From Channa striata (taxonomy: Eukaryota; Chordata; Actinopteri; Anabantiformes; Channidae): a DNA stretch of 64,000 nt. Both the position numbers and the translations under genes were made by a program. Shown in pieces: positions 13,521 to 27,300 of the stretch. Each line of letters opens with the position of its first letter. Position 1 is the first letter of the stretch. The stretch covers positions 15,748,517 to 15,812,516 of the forward strand of contig CM065173.1 in NCBI GenBank assembly GCA_033026295.1. The letters run 5' to 3'. Below the pieces are notes generated by a model, which saw nothing but the letters and a program-made list of their open reading frames with translations, was not told the origin of the DNA and did no database searches.

Positions 13521-14380
13521 CTTTACTACCACTTTTAGTAGCAGAAGCTAAAAATGTGTTTGTTTATCATTTATCATTTAATTATCTGTCAAATATTTAT
13601 TACTTTTATTCTTCATTCATATCTTAAGTATGAATGGCTTAATTTACCAATCGATCCAGCATCTTTAATAACATTGTCTACTGCTCCATTACTCTTAACA
13701 ATTTTAAGCAGTGAATTCATTAATTTTTATGCTTGCCAGCCATTTATCAATCACTTTAAGCCAGTTATTCAAACTGTTTTTATATTACTAATTTTAGCAA
13801 AGTAATTCAACTATTTATCCATTACTCTACGTATTTCAAATATTTCTCCATTTTATTTTATCTACCTATTTCAACTATTTCTAAATAACTAATATTTACA
13901 ACGTATCCCTTAGTTTTATATTTTATCCATTTCAATTAATTTATTTTAATTTTATTTTAGTTTTATTTAACTATTTGAACTGTTATATATCAATTTAGGC
14001 TGTAACTGTTTGGACTAGTTTTCATCTCAATTGCAATAACTTACTCTATAAGCAGATACACTTTAAAATCTTTTAATATTCACTTAAATGTTTTATTCTT
14101 TCCATGCCCATGCAGCTACAGAAACAGCCCCACCCACAAGCAGTTACCAGTTCCTTTGCTTGGGAAAAACTGAGTTAAGACATGCATGAGCATTGTGCTG
14201 GGATGTGGATGCATGTGTGCTTGTTCACATTTCACACCAGTGTTACACCCATGTTCATGGAGGGGAATTATTGTAGCAAGCAACAATCAAGTGGTGCGAA
14301 CACGAGAAAAAGTTACTGTGTGTCTTCATGGGGCAGGAACAGGGAGTGGCACACACGCTCGTACACGAGTGCACACAAGC

Positions 14381-14511
14381 GCACACACACACACACACAC
14401 ACATTTTCTTATTACCACATCACACCACCATGAGTCAAGAGAACTCTGATTTTGTTTTCCCTCAAAGAAAAAGGAGTAGTTCTCTCTTTGTATGTGTGTG
14501 TGTGTGTGTGT
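14381..14511. repeat. inverted pair of dinucleotide tracts, (CA)n then (TG)n
   Basis: A (CA)11 tract at 14,381-14,402 is followed about 90 bases later by a (TG)n tract at 14,494-14,511. The two are complementary and could fold into a long hairpin in single-stranded DNA or RNA. Both are ordinary microsatellites and probably highly polymorphic. Confidence 0.8.
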
Positions 14512-15506
14512 ATGCGTGCTGTAAAGAAAGATATTTTCAAGATAAAAGTGACTGTATGAAAGATAAACAGCCCAACAGCCTTCCTTGTATAAAGTACAGC
14601 AAGTCTTTACTCTTTGGACTAAAAATGTTTTAAACAAACAATATGAATGGACAGAAAACACGCAAAGTGTATTACATCACGTTCTTGAGTGCAGTCCTTT
14701 TTTTTTTCTGTTGCTTTTCTAACCAATTTTCAGCTTTGCTGCATCAGCATAATGCGGATACGCTCCTCATGCACAAGCTCCCTGCCATCGTACCTGTTTG
14801 CACAGCTCAGAGGCGTGGCTGTTTTTGCCTTTGAAGAAGAGTTGCAGGTTTGCCGCTTCGGGGCAAGACAGACAACTCCTAAAACGTGTGTGCATGTAAA
14901 CAGCGGGAGGCCTCTATGAAGTATGTGCAGCGAAACAAATTTTCGACAGTTTTTAAGGTTTATGGTGTCCTAACAACCCCACAGTAAACACTCGGCCTGC
15001 AGCGTGTTTTTCACGGCTCTTAATGACCTTGTTTATGCACTCTCAATTTAAAACCTTCTAAAAGATGTAAAATCTAGATAAAAAAAAAAACTACGTAATT
15101 TATTGATTTACCCTCAGCAAATCTAGCTAAATCCACAATCCACAGCAAGACTTGAAGACTAAGAGCAGAGTTGGGGAATGAGATGTGAGATGTGGATTGT
15201 GCAATCGGGACAAAACTAAAGCTTAAGGAGATTTTCCTGAATATTTTGCACATGGAGCTCATGTTTTTTACAAACTCGAGCCTTTTCTGTCTGTTACTAC
15301 TTTGTGGCAGGTCACTCTAGTTGAATACAAGGATATGTGGGAATGGGTGTGTTTCCTGGTCTTAGGTGTGTCAGCCAGTGTGAACCAGCGCAAATAGCTT
15401 GGCTCAGACGTGCGATGACTCACAGCCCATGACTACAATGAAAACAGGAGAGCTCAGACTCTAAAGAAGAGGAAAATCGGAGGATTAGACGGGATGGACG
15501 GTTGAA

Positions 15507-15507
<1 letters not shown>

Positions 15508-15539
<32 letters not shown>

Positions 15540-15558
15540 GTGGGTGTGGGTGTGTGTG
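15508..15558. repeat. (TG)n microsatellite, interrupted
   Basis: TG units run through about 50 bases with single-base interruptions (TT, GGG). There is no gene context. Confidence 0.85.
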
Positions 15559-18500
15559 CTTGTTTGCGTATGTTAATGTCTCCCACAGGATAAGGGAACT
15601 CACATGGCACCGGACTGGGCAAAACTTTAACTTGTAATATGATTAAAGAGAAGTAACACCACACCTGGATTCAATGGTTATTTCAAATCTGCCAGAACTC
15701 CTTAAGCAACTGTTTGCTTGCTTCTGCTCAGAGACACCAGAGCCAGATGGGTGGGACTTGCACGTTTGATTGTGTAATGGAGGTGTAATAGGACACAAAG
15801 GACTATCTGAGCATATTTTAGAAAAAAAAATGTCCAATAGAGGTGCAGGGGAAAACTTATAAAGGTTAGGATGTGGTCAAAAGAAGGATATTTTGTATTC
15901 TACTCAGAAAATGTCACAATTATTAACTGAAATTCTTCTCTAAGCCCAGACAAAGCACGCAGTGTACTTGGCAAATGGCCTGTTTGTGTGAGTCATAAAG
16001 ATTATTAGCAAAAACCTGACATACAATGGAAGGATTTTATTTTAAAAGAGCTTTAGAGAATGCGACTGTTTTTTGTTGCTCTTCTTCTTTATTCACTTTT
16101 TTCCTGTATGTTTGCTACAACATCTAATTTCACAGTGAGTTGTAATCAATAACTTATCCAAAGTCTGTAATTGCATGTGTCAAATTTTTAATTTTGGTGT
16201 CTGTGCTGTCTTTTATTTATAGCCTCTGTGCTGAAATAAAAGCCAAGTAAACACTGAGTATCATTTCCATTGGCAGTTCTCCAAACACAATAGTGATTTA
16301 CATTAACAGCAGAGATATTTAAGCCATCTGCTCTAACTGAAACGTGTTTTCTGCCTTTCTAATGGCTGGAAAATGGCATTAAACTTCAAATTTATTTAAC
16401 ACTCCAGTTTGCATCTGGAGACAAGCAGGCACTTTGTGACACAAGCAAGATTGTGTGTAAATGGAAACGTTCCTTGTGCCCAAACTTTTTTCGATTTTTT
16501 TTTCATACAATGCACCATTGTCAATTTTGTTTCACCAGCCACTGCAGAAGACACAGTCAGATAAACACAGTCAAAGAGTCATTGTCAGCGTCGAAAACTC
16601 TCAAAAGAAAATGCTCTACAGATTCAGCTTGTGTTCTTCATAAATGAATGAATACGCTATTGTTGACAATAAATCGGAAAAGGCTGCAAAATGATGAAGC
16701 ACAAAGAGCTACCTAACATACGATGCTGTTTCCAATTTATAAATCCAAAGTCTACTTTGCTCTATTTAAAGTCTGTATTTTCTCTCGGCCTTAATAAATA
16801 TCATCCCTCCTCCAGCATAATGGTTGTGTTTGTTCTGTGGAATCACCTGTGGCATCTGCTCACTTGACTTTACGTTAGGGAGGATGGGACGATGCAAAGA
16901 CAAGAAAAACAAGAGAAATATTACCTGCATTAGTGCTATATCTTTTATTTCTTAAAAGAAACCTTTTGAGATGTATGCATCGTTAGAACTTTAAAGCTAG
17001 ATTAGATGTTTGAGGTAACAATGGCAATCAGCCCCCTCACATTTATCCAGGATCCTAAGCAGAATGTTAATGTAATGAGATGCAAAGCGACTCTACACAA
17101 TTTTCAGGCATCGCTGAAAATTTGGAATGAGAAAAGAGAAAGGCCAAATTGGAATAGAAACAGGCAACCTGAATTTCAGCTTCTTTGCTCTGTGTTTTCT
17201 AAGTAAACACATTACTACAAGTCTTGCAAATAAAGACAGACCCAAAACAAATACGCTGGACTTTCTACTTTGTAGATTCAAGTTTGGTATGAAAAACATT
17301 GCATCAAATTTTTTGATGTGATCCATGCCATTGCTTTTTGTAAAATTAAGATCTGCGCTCCGACTCAGATGAACTGTTAATCTGTCGAGGATTATCATAG
17401 TAAAAAAACCTTTGTGCAAAATCTCCATGGAACATGTTTACTATATTACATGTATATTAAAATACAAATTAAAAACTTTTTGTATATATGCATCTCTCAG
17501 CCACAAAGTTAGTACCAAGCTGTGCTTTATATACATATATATGTTTGTTTTTTTATTAAAAATATCACTAACTAATAAACAACAATTTTCAACAGTGACC
17601 TCTGACCCTCATTTTGTATTTATCACTGTATATGTTTTGCCATAATTACCAGAATCAATATTATTTCACATTTATTGTTTTCTTAGTGGAGTATTTTTAT
17701 CTTTGTACTTTCTGTAGAGTGTAGGTAATCTGCTTCTATTTTTTAAGCAAAAGATTTGTGGTGTTTGTAGTTTGTGTACTTCCAGCCCCTCTGCACACAG
17801 TGTGTCACATTTTGCTGTGTATGGGGCCTTGTGGCCATGCTGACCCTCATCTCCATGACATTATTAAGACCACCAGGGTTGTGTTGTGGCTGTTCAGTGG
17901 TAGAAGGTACTAATTAGGCTTCCCACTTACTAATCATTTACACAACCATACGCAGTTTGCTTTCTCTCTCACTGCTTGAACACAGCAGTATTACGCTGTG
18001 TTTAGTTGTCTGCCCACTTTAGTCCATGTGCGTCTCTGTGTAATTAATCTTGTTGTTGTACTGAGTGTAGTACATTTGGAGCCTCCAGAAACCAGAGTCA
18101 AACTGCTTGTATGTGAGCAGAGCACAGATTCTGATAAGACAAGGGCCCTAAATACCGTCTACTGCTGTTACTTGTCACACTTCAAACTCAGTTTGCTTAT
18201 TGTACTTTTATCTGTAATAAATTACCTTTTGGATCCTTGGGGGAAGCTCGAAACAAATATACTTTTATATATTTATATATTTGTATATATAAATAGCAAA
18301 CTTTTCAGCAAACAAATCAGCTGTGATTCTGGTGATTCACCATAGCATAATCCTCCATGTTGTTCATGTTTACCACATTCGTTCTTGGTTTAGCTCTGTC
18401 TTTGGTCTCCACCAACCCTAAAGAATAATATCTGGCACTCTAACTGTGCCTGTTTGCGTTTAAGTGTAGCCTGCTGTAGTGGAATTTAGGGCTTTTTCAC

Positions 18501-21500
18501 CGAAAACAACTGCTTACTGCTGCTGAAATTTGTGCCGTCGGGGCAGAGACGCTGAGCAGTAAAGTTGTGGACAACTAAAGAATGAGCTGAAACCTCTTTA
18601 AAGCTCTGTAAAGCTGAGAGGAGGTGCAGATTCAGGCGATCGTTCACCCTGGGAGGTAACGCCTTTCACTCTGTCATGTTCATCATTTTTTAAGTATTCT
18701 TACAATATGAACTAGTTTACAGTTACTTATGAAAAGTTTATTCACATCTTCCATCAAAACATTAACCCATTACCTTCTTTTTTTAAAATGTTGAAGTGGC
18801 TTTTTTATCTATCATTTTTTTGTATGACACTGAAAAAATCCTGACTTGTGTAATTGCTGTGAAAGTTAAGGAATGTCCTCATTCTGTTTGATTTAATTTC
18901 ATCTGATTTAATTTAATTTAATTTAATTAGCACAAGTAATTGGTTTATCTTCATCTTTTTGGTAAATTAGCCAGAGGAATGGACTGTAATAAAACCAGAG
19001 ACGTGCTCTTCCTGTTCCTCACGTCAGCAAAAAATTTGCCCTCAATTCAATTACCACATGAAACATATTATAAGACAAGATTTTGTGCTGCCCTATTCCT
19101 GGAGCTCTGTGAGTAAGCAAGCTGGGACTTCTCAAAACAAAGTGGACATCAGGCAACCGCAAGAGCAAAGCATTTCCATGGAGATTACAACTACAAAGAA
19201 ATTACACTCAGCTAATGACAGTGTGCAGCCCTTGAGATACACTATCTCGCAACACGCACAGGTCACCCCGCCTGATATTGTATTTGCATCACCATAGTAA
19301 CTTGTCACTGGTGATGTTTGTGGAATTCCCCACAGTGCGTGCTTCCTTACTCACACACACACACAAAAGCACACTGATGATTCAGAGCGCCAAGCAGTTC
19401 CTTTGGTACCGAAAAGAATGTTAGGGGCAAAAAGGGGAATAAGAGACAGACTGAATTGTGGTTTCCACTGCGAATCGTGAGTCACGAACACAAGGGAGGG
19501 TGGAGAAAAAAAAGCAGGGGACTATTCTGGGATGGCTGCCATAGCAACATAATAAGCAAGGGGGGAGGTACTTAAAGGGGTGTTTCCATAGCAATGCCGT
19601 GTGTGTGTATGGATAAATATCACATGCCACAAAGCTGGTTGCTTTGCAGTGAGGAACTCTGCTCTACACAAAGTTTGTAATTGTTATTTTAGAGAAGGTG
19701 CCCCCCCTCCCCCTCCCCCCAGTGTTTTTCCAGTGCTGCCGATCTGTCTTTTTATGTCTGCATACTATACCCAATCTAAATAGGCGAAATGTTGGGAACA
19801 CCTATCGCAGGTCGAGTCTTGCCACAGCCGTCACACTGTGAAGTCAGAGTAATTAGGTTACTGAAATTTTACCTTCAGGTGTCTTACTGTTGCAAGAGTC
19901 TCTCCTCCCTGTAGCTCACCTCCCGGGTGTTGTGCTTCGGCACCAGCAAGCAGGCACCTTCCTGAGCTGCACATTCCAGTCATTGCTTCAAATGTTTTAG
20001 CGCGCCAACACTTTCTATAGGTGGGATATAAACCAACAGCAAGTCAATACACGCAGAAGCAATCATGTCGCATTTCACAAGCAGGGTTATGCTGCCTGTT
20101 GGTTCAGAAAGTTCATCCAAGTCTCAGCTGTCTCTGCTTATCTGAGCATTGTACGAGGAAGTCTGTTAATGGGGCTGAAAAAAACTGCTCTTATACCTGC
20201 AAATTACCTGTTTACAACAAGCGACAATTGCACTTGTATTAGGAGGGATCGTAATGGGTAGCCCTGGGCCAGTTTGAAGACTGAAGGTGCAGTCCACACC
20301 CAAGCTCAAAGATACTACCAAACGGTGTTACTAATCACAACGCTGTGTTTTAAAGAGTGCACCAGCCAGAAGGGATTCGTTTGTATTAATATGTTGTTGT
20401 TTTACTAACTGAACTTCGTTTTTCCAAGGATCCATATCTTTGTCCATGCTGTTGCGTATTATGAATTTGCTTGAGATTGACAACAATGCTACTCCTGCCC
20501 CACCTCCAGATTCTGGTAACATGAGCTAGAAGAAACTGTGGGGTTTCATGTCCAGAAGTGCAGGGGCTGTCTGTTTTCCCTCTGCTGTACCCCTCCTCTC
20601 TTCCCTTGTGTCATGCACTTTCCACTCCGCTCTCATGCTGGCAACCTCTGCTGTAGGTCAACACAAACTGAACAATGGTTTGTTTAAAGATGTTACTTGG
20701 AAGCCTTGCTATCTACCTATCCATACATGGTTACTACATAGTCTAATGTCATTTTGTCTCTCCCTCCCGTTCTTCTTCAGCCGGTTCACCTTTGACCCTC
20801 CTCGTTCTATTCCAGTACTCACTTACTCTGCTGCAATTCCGTGCTGCAAAGATATGTGCAGCTCACATGCCTTTGAGTGCACAAATGGGAATAAATGTCC
20901 TTCATTCAAGGCTAAGATCTGAAGGGCATGACTCAGGTTCTGTCAGAAGCAGAAAGTGATATACAAAGATGTATTGCATTTAGATATGCAAAGTTTGCAC
21001 CCTCTGTCTTACATGCCTTTGAAGTAGTAGTAGTGAAGTAGCCCTCGAATGCTGACTAGATTCCTTTCCCTGCCCCCATTGCTTTAGCTCCAATTTAGTA
21101 AGAGTGTGTGTTAGTAAGACGTAAAGCCAGACTCCAGACTAGATTCTAGGGAAACTCCTAAAACTTGGAGGGTGGAACTATGTGTGGTGAGTTTTGTTTC
21201 TGTCCACCTCCAGACATCCCAGTGACTGACAGACTCGTGCATAGGCCATCGGCCACTGACACTATAGCAGAGCTGTGAGCATAACTAAAGAGGAAGGAAT
21301 ATCTATTTAAAGCCGCGTGGCTACACCTACGGCTACAAATAATCTGCACATTTTGTGGACTCATCAATGCACTAATTCTAACTCCTCGTTTTAGAGTTGC
21401 AAAAATGCTAAACCCAAAGATAAAGAACTCCTGTAGCGAGGCTGTGAGCTTCTTTGGGGAGTGTGTGTTGATTTCTGCCTCAAACTTCCCAGTGCTGGCT

Positions 21501-22409
21501 CTTCACCTTTCCGCTCCAGACCCTCCACCGACCGCCTCGCTCTTTTCCAGATGTGTGTCCTGCACCACCAGATGCTCAGCACATGCATACCATGCCTGGA
21601 GCTCTGACGGGGGCTGACAGCCACACAGAGACCTTGTGTGGTGAAACAATACAACCTCTCTCTGTGTTCCTCCCTCGCCAGCACTCCTCACTGCTATAAC
21701 TGCTTTTAAGAAAAATCCCCCCCACCCCACCCGGAACATAGAAGAAAAAAAAAAAAAGCCCAGTGACCGAGGATCTGTAGAGAGGAAGGAAAAAGAAGTA
21801 GCGAGTGTGTGGCCAGCAGAAAAATAAAAACCAGGGGGAGGATAGTTGGCAGGGCTGGAACAGAAAATGTTGCTGTTGGCATAAGACTGTGTATTGTTCT
21901 TGTGGTTTGCTTTATTTTAGCTCTTTAACTCTGAAACTACTAAACAAAAATAAGGACCAGGTTTTATCCTTTACGTGATATTGCTTCTTTCGCCTTGGAA
22001 ACTTGCATCAACTGCGCAATAGTTCTGTTCACATTAATCACCAATTTATTTGCATGGCGGAAAAGCTTTTGTAGCACCACTCCTTCAGTAATCGAAGGGT
22101 TAGCCATCAGCAGTGCTGCAATGGTGCGCGTGAAGTTGAACTTATTTGCTCAAGTTACAGCCCTCGTCCACCATGATCCACAGGATGGGTGAGTCATGTG
22201 TTCAAGGACCTGGGTGCTTTGCTGTTGTGGAAACATTTCCATTTTCTGATTTCCATGAGACCACAGAACAAACTAAAATGGCCTCCCTAATTCAACACTA
22301 TGGTTAAAGATGGTTGTGCCAAAATGATCTTGAATCATGCTTAGTAAGTTGGAAAAAATTGCACATCTGACTCACTCCCACATGACATTCCTCTCTTGTG
22401 CATCTGTCA

Positions 22410-22442
22410 TGTGTGTGTGTGTGTCTGTGTGTGTGTGTGTGT
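22410..22442. repeat. (TG)n microsatellite
   Basis: About sixteen TG units with one TC interruption, in intergenic sequence. Confidence 0.85.
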
Positions 22443-23585
22443 CCATCCCAGAGGAGGGGAAAAAAGAACCCACCCCAAATTTTCTGAATTTCAGAATATA
22501 TGCACTATATTCTAAAATTGAGGGATTAAATAAAAGTTGGTTTTGCTGAAAACATGAATGAATATCTTCAAACTGACATCAAAAAGGGTGAATTCACAAT
22601 ATGACCACAAATCAACTGAATTTTTAGCAGTGCCTGGTCCAGGTGTCCTATTTATCCTTCAGGCATAGTGAAAACAATAAAGCACTAAACAAAGAAATCA
22701 GTTATGGCAGAAGTGAAAAGATGAGCCTCTGCTGCAGGTGTGGGAACAGTCAACAGCAAATGATCAAGAGTGTTAAACAAATGTTCATTCAGTTGGGTGT
22801 GGCTGATGAAATCAAGTGCTTTGTCATGTGGTGCAACATTTACTCTACCACGCAGACCGAATTCATGTGTCATTTCATAAAGAAGCAAAGGAAATACAGC
22901 TTTTTAAGGTTCACTTTTAAGTATCTAATGTTAAGAAAGTGAATGTGTACGGCAAACGGACACAAACATGCCTTTTGTTGTCCGTTTTTGTCCGTTAATG
23001 ATACCAACTTGCAGAAGTAGGCTCTGAAACACGGTATTTCTGCATTTGAGTGGGGTGTGGTCAAACCATACAGCAGATTAGTGTTTGTTTGGCCAAACAA
23101 TGTAAATGTTTTACTCAAATGCTCTTACAATTAACTATATGAAAATATATACAAATAAACGTTTGTTAACTGCAAGATACAACAGGGTTCTTTTCAGATT
23201 TTAGAAAATCGGATTTGAATTTATTCAGGTGTGTGAATTTAGAGTTGTTTTTCTTCAATAAGCCCAAACCAACTGAGGAACGTTCTTGGAGAAAACTTCT
23301 TAATGACCTAATAGCCTTGTAGATGACATTTTAACAGCATCCAAGTAGATGTTCCTAATAAAGATTTGTTCCAGGCCTCTTCCCTCTCTCCTTGGGGAGG
23401 CACAAGAAACATCAAAACAAGAACCCATAGTTTAAAGCAGATGACATTCTCTTCTTAGTATGAGAAAACCACAGAGCTGGGCTCGAACGTTCTCTCCCTC
23501 GGTTGGACGTGCTCCATTCAACGCTCCCAACAGGCCTTTGTCTGCCATCTGCAGGGTTTATAGAACACTTCACCAGCTGGAGTTA

Positions 23586-23589
<4 letters not shown>

Positions 23590-23647
<58 letters not shown>
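23590..23647. repeat. (AT)29 microsatellite
   Basis: A perfect alternating AT run of 58 bases. It is a likely cruciform-forming and length-variable site. It lies about 500 bases downstream of the eef1g polyadenylation site. Confidence 0.95.
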
Positions 23648-23649
<2 letters not shown>

Positions 23650-24189
23650 TGTAAGTTATAGACTGAAAGATTATAAGAGATACTCAAAAACAGCCTCTTT
23701 ATGCTGTTGTTAATGCTGCTTTTTGTTTTAATGTGTGTAACACTTCCACACAAAGACAAACGTGCTAATCAAGTGCGTTATCATAGTGCGTCACTAAAGT
23801 TGCAGTAACTTTGAACCAGGTTGAAAACTACTGTTTGACTGACCTCTTCTGGTTGGAAGTTTTCAACTCTAGTGCATCTCCAGCCACACCCAGCAGGGCC
23901 AGTGACGTCACCAGATTAGTTGGTGCATAGCTTTAGAAATGTTTTATAACTTTAAAATGAAGACATGTTCAATTGTTTTTGCAATGTTATGCAAGTGTGT
24001 TTATTGATCAATGTGTGAACTAAATGAGACTTTTTTTCCAGGGTGGCATTCTTGGCTAGGTCAGAGAATTAAATTGATATATTTGTGTTACCTCTGCCAA
24101 CACAAGATCCCAAAACTTTTAAAATCAAACATTTAAACTGGAGTCACACCAAAAACATCACAGTCCGTACATAGCCTTGTGGAAAACGC

Positions 24190-24195
24190 TTTATT
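24190..24195 (-). terminator. eef1g polyadenylation signal
   Basis: Minus-strand AATAAA (TTTATT on the plus strand), 164 bases downstream of the eef1g stop codon. Cleavage is expected some 15-25 bases further left. It is the only canonical hexamer noticed close to the stop. Confidence 0.75.
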
Positions 24196-24358
24196 TCGCA
24201 CGTCAAACAAAAAACAGTTTGGGGCCACTGAGACAAAATTCACTCGTCACATAACACTGTCATTCCAAGTCATTCATCTTCAGTGAGCACGTGGTGGCTG
24301 AAAGTTCATAGGTCTTAAGTTTCGGAGAGCAGAAGCGCAGACAGATTGCAGTGTTCCC

Positions 24359-27300
24359 TCACTTGAAGATCTTGCCCTGGTTGAATGGTTTACCCACATG
24401 CTTGAAGTCTCCCTCCCAGGCAAAGTACTCCTTTACCATGGTCTTGCACTCCTCACTGTCTGGATTCAGCTTGCGCCAGTCATATGATTCGTAGTCGATC
24501 TGCCAGTCCTCAGACAACTGGGGGGTGGAACGAAAGAAACTTACTTAAATTGGGATGAACAACCCTTGAGTTTGATGAGTGTATAATATACCATTGCTGA
24601 TTAACATGGTTTTCCTACATCATTTTATCCTGAAGGAATACAGGGAGCATTTCATTACATGCTTTATGTCTGCAAATGACAGATTTTTTCAAATACTGAT
24701 CACAATGTTTAATTTTAAGCTACAACCCATTTATTCAGTGTCAGAAAGTACAAACTAACTCAAAACAAGCTTTTAATATAGTTTAATGTGCCCATAGCAT
24801 GAACCAGCCTTCAACCCACTGAACCAGAGTAGACTGGGATGAATATGGTCTTGAGTTTCTCTTTCCCCATCAGATTAAGACTTGGTGCCATAATTGGACA
24901 CCGCCTTGCCCATTGACAGGGAACTGGTCGGCTTACACTAAGGCTTCATCTAAATGAAAGATTTTGTTTCTCGGAAAGATCTTTGACAGTGCTGCAGTCA
25001 AAGCTTTCCATAGCAACCCTACACAGGAGTGACAGCACAAATCAAATCAAGCTAATTCTTGAAAGTAGGGATAAATCACATTTTGTTTACAATGTTCAGC
25101 CACTTACAGTGAAAGCTAGTTCCTGGCCTCTGAAGACCCAAAGGCCGGAGATGCTGCTGTCATTGTTGGTGCCAAACAAGATGACGCTTGCGAAAGCATT
25201 CTTTCTCAGTTTGTCCAGGCGCTGGAACATTCCTGTTAAGATTGAGGCATTTAACACATTGTGAGAATGGACAAAAGCCACAACACGAACTGTACTTGAC
25301 ACACTGACCAGCGTTATCCTGTTCGTCTCCAATGTTTGTTTTAAAGAACTATACAGAACACTTGACTCAGGTAAATATCAACATTCTTCATGACTATTCA
25401 GAGATTACAAGGACCCCCCAAAAAAGCTTAAGCATCTGTGAAATATTTCTGTCTAAAAATGTCCCCCTTCAGTATCTCAGGGTCAGTTTAATTTTGTCAC
25501 CACACCATGAACCAGCCTGTTACTCACTAAACAGAGACGACTGGGATGAATATGGTCAAGTTTTTCTTCCCCTGTCAGATTAAGACTCTGTGCCACGAAG
25601 GGACACTGCCTTGCCCAATGACAGGGGGACCATCCCTTTTCTTAAAATCAGACGATTTTTCATTAACGTACATTAAAACGCAGACTGTAATGTTACACTA
25701 TGATGGGTATTTCTGAGAAGCAGCAGGCAAGTTTGGGTAAGTCTTATTGTAATTACTCCTAAGGCAAACACTGACTTCACTGCTGAAACCTTTTGCTTAT
25801 TCACCGGCTTTGTATTCTCGGAACATAACCTTTATCTGATTAAAAAAAGTGAAGGGGCAAAACCAATCCAAGAGATAAAAGAGCCAATTTATATAACTTC
25901 CACAATTTGCAATTGTAAGGACAGAAGAAAACTCACTAGACATAAACTTGAGGTCAAAATAAAACATCATCCAGAAAATCTACATACAAGTAGGACCATG
26001 AGCAGAATTAGATTTCTGGAATTTATTAACCAAGGAGCAAGCATGTTTTGGATACAAGTTGAACTAAAGACCTTATCTGCAACTTCACAAAAATCACTGA
26101 ATTCATTCCCTTTAGATCACAGTGCTGGTTAAGGTGCATGTTCCTGAGTCTCACCTGTAATGAGGTTGCAGCTCTTGAAGGCAAGTGTAAGCTCCTCAGG
26201 ATACTTGTACTGGCTATACCAGATGGAATACCCCTCACGGTCAAAGTTCTCCCAGAAGTGGGGAAGGGCTACTGTCAGGGTGTCTTCGTTAGAATACTTC
26301 CTCTTGAACTCGTCCATAACAAATGTGCTTTAGAAAAAAAAAATTAAAAGTTTATCAGGTCACAGTCTTGTTCAAGACTAATAAGACATGAAAATTGGTT
26401 GTAAAAATGTTAATTATGTAGGTGCTCAGGTTCATATCCCTTACAAAATCACAGTAGTTGGACATCAATTTAATGGATCAACAAGACTATGTAAGAGTAT
26501 AATAAATCTTAGTGTACAAACTACAGATCTTCTAGTTAATTCAGTTTGTAGACACATCATGAACCAGCCTATTACTCACTAAACAGAGACGACTGGGATG
26601 AATATGGTCCATAGTTTCTCTTCCCCTGTCAGATTAAGACTCTGTGCCATGAATGGACACTGCCTTGCCCAATGACATGGGATGAGTGGTTTTCACCTCA
26701 AAGAGGGAACCTTGTCGATGGCTGTATAGACCCATTAAGGCCCAACAATTTATCTGCATATCAAACACCTTACCCTGTGAGCAATCTAATGTTCAGTATG
26801 TCACTAAAAGCTCCAAATAGGGCCACAGAAAGTCAGCTGTGTCCAGATTAGCATTCCTTCACTACACAGAGAAATCAATTACAAAAGGCAATCAGTGTGA
26901 GCAAACACGCTGCAGTCCATGGCACAGCTGTGCTAAAAATGTGACAAATTTTAAATGTTGATGAATGTTGTTAATGAAGCCAACATGCCTAAATAAACAC
27001 TACACACAAAGCAACGCTGAACACTGTCCTACCTCTTTGGCAGGTGTGCAAAGGGGTCCTTGGCTTTGGGCTCAGCAGCCAAAACAGCATCGCAGTCATC
27101 CAGCTCTTCTTCTGGTTCAGGCTTTTTCTCCTCCTTTTTCTTTTCCTTCTTCTCCTGGGGCTTGGCTGCCTCTTTTCCTCCCTTCTCTTTCTTAGGAGGG
27201 GTCTCTTTCTTGGGCTGCAACTCAGCAAACTTCTTGGCTGTACAAAAAGGCAGAGAAAAAAACTATTTTAATTTTATATTTCACAAGAGAAAGGTTTAGT

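Larger units (their letters stand above)
11416..24165. other. intergenic stretch downstream of eef1g
   Basis: I see no gene here. The stretch holds simple repeats, a broken tRNA-derived element pair at 13,180-13,520, a very G-poor AT-rich tract at about 13,555-13,990, and many short open frames without splice context or family resemblance. The piece at about 18,480-18,720 (GTAAAGCTGAGAGGAGGTGC and flanks) reminds me of a dispersed fish repeat, from memory only. The stretch probably separates the eef1g 3' end from the promoter of the next minus-strand gene. Confidence 0.45.

Noticed and set aside
13229..13627. Open frame of 132 codons
   Set aside because: It lies inside the degenerate SINE pair; the frame is an artefact of the repeat.
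20548..20922. Open frame of 124 codons with a hydrophobic stretch
   Set aside because: No family resemblance, no splice signals and no neighbouring exons.
24784..26692. Three similar segments read as an ordinary dispersed SINE
   Set aside because: They have no RNA polymerase III boxes, no poly-A or simple tail and no duplicated target sites. All are in the host sense, one per intron, with matching H and ACA boxes.
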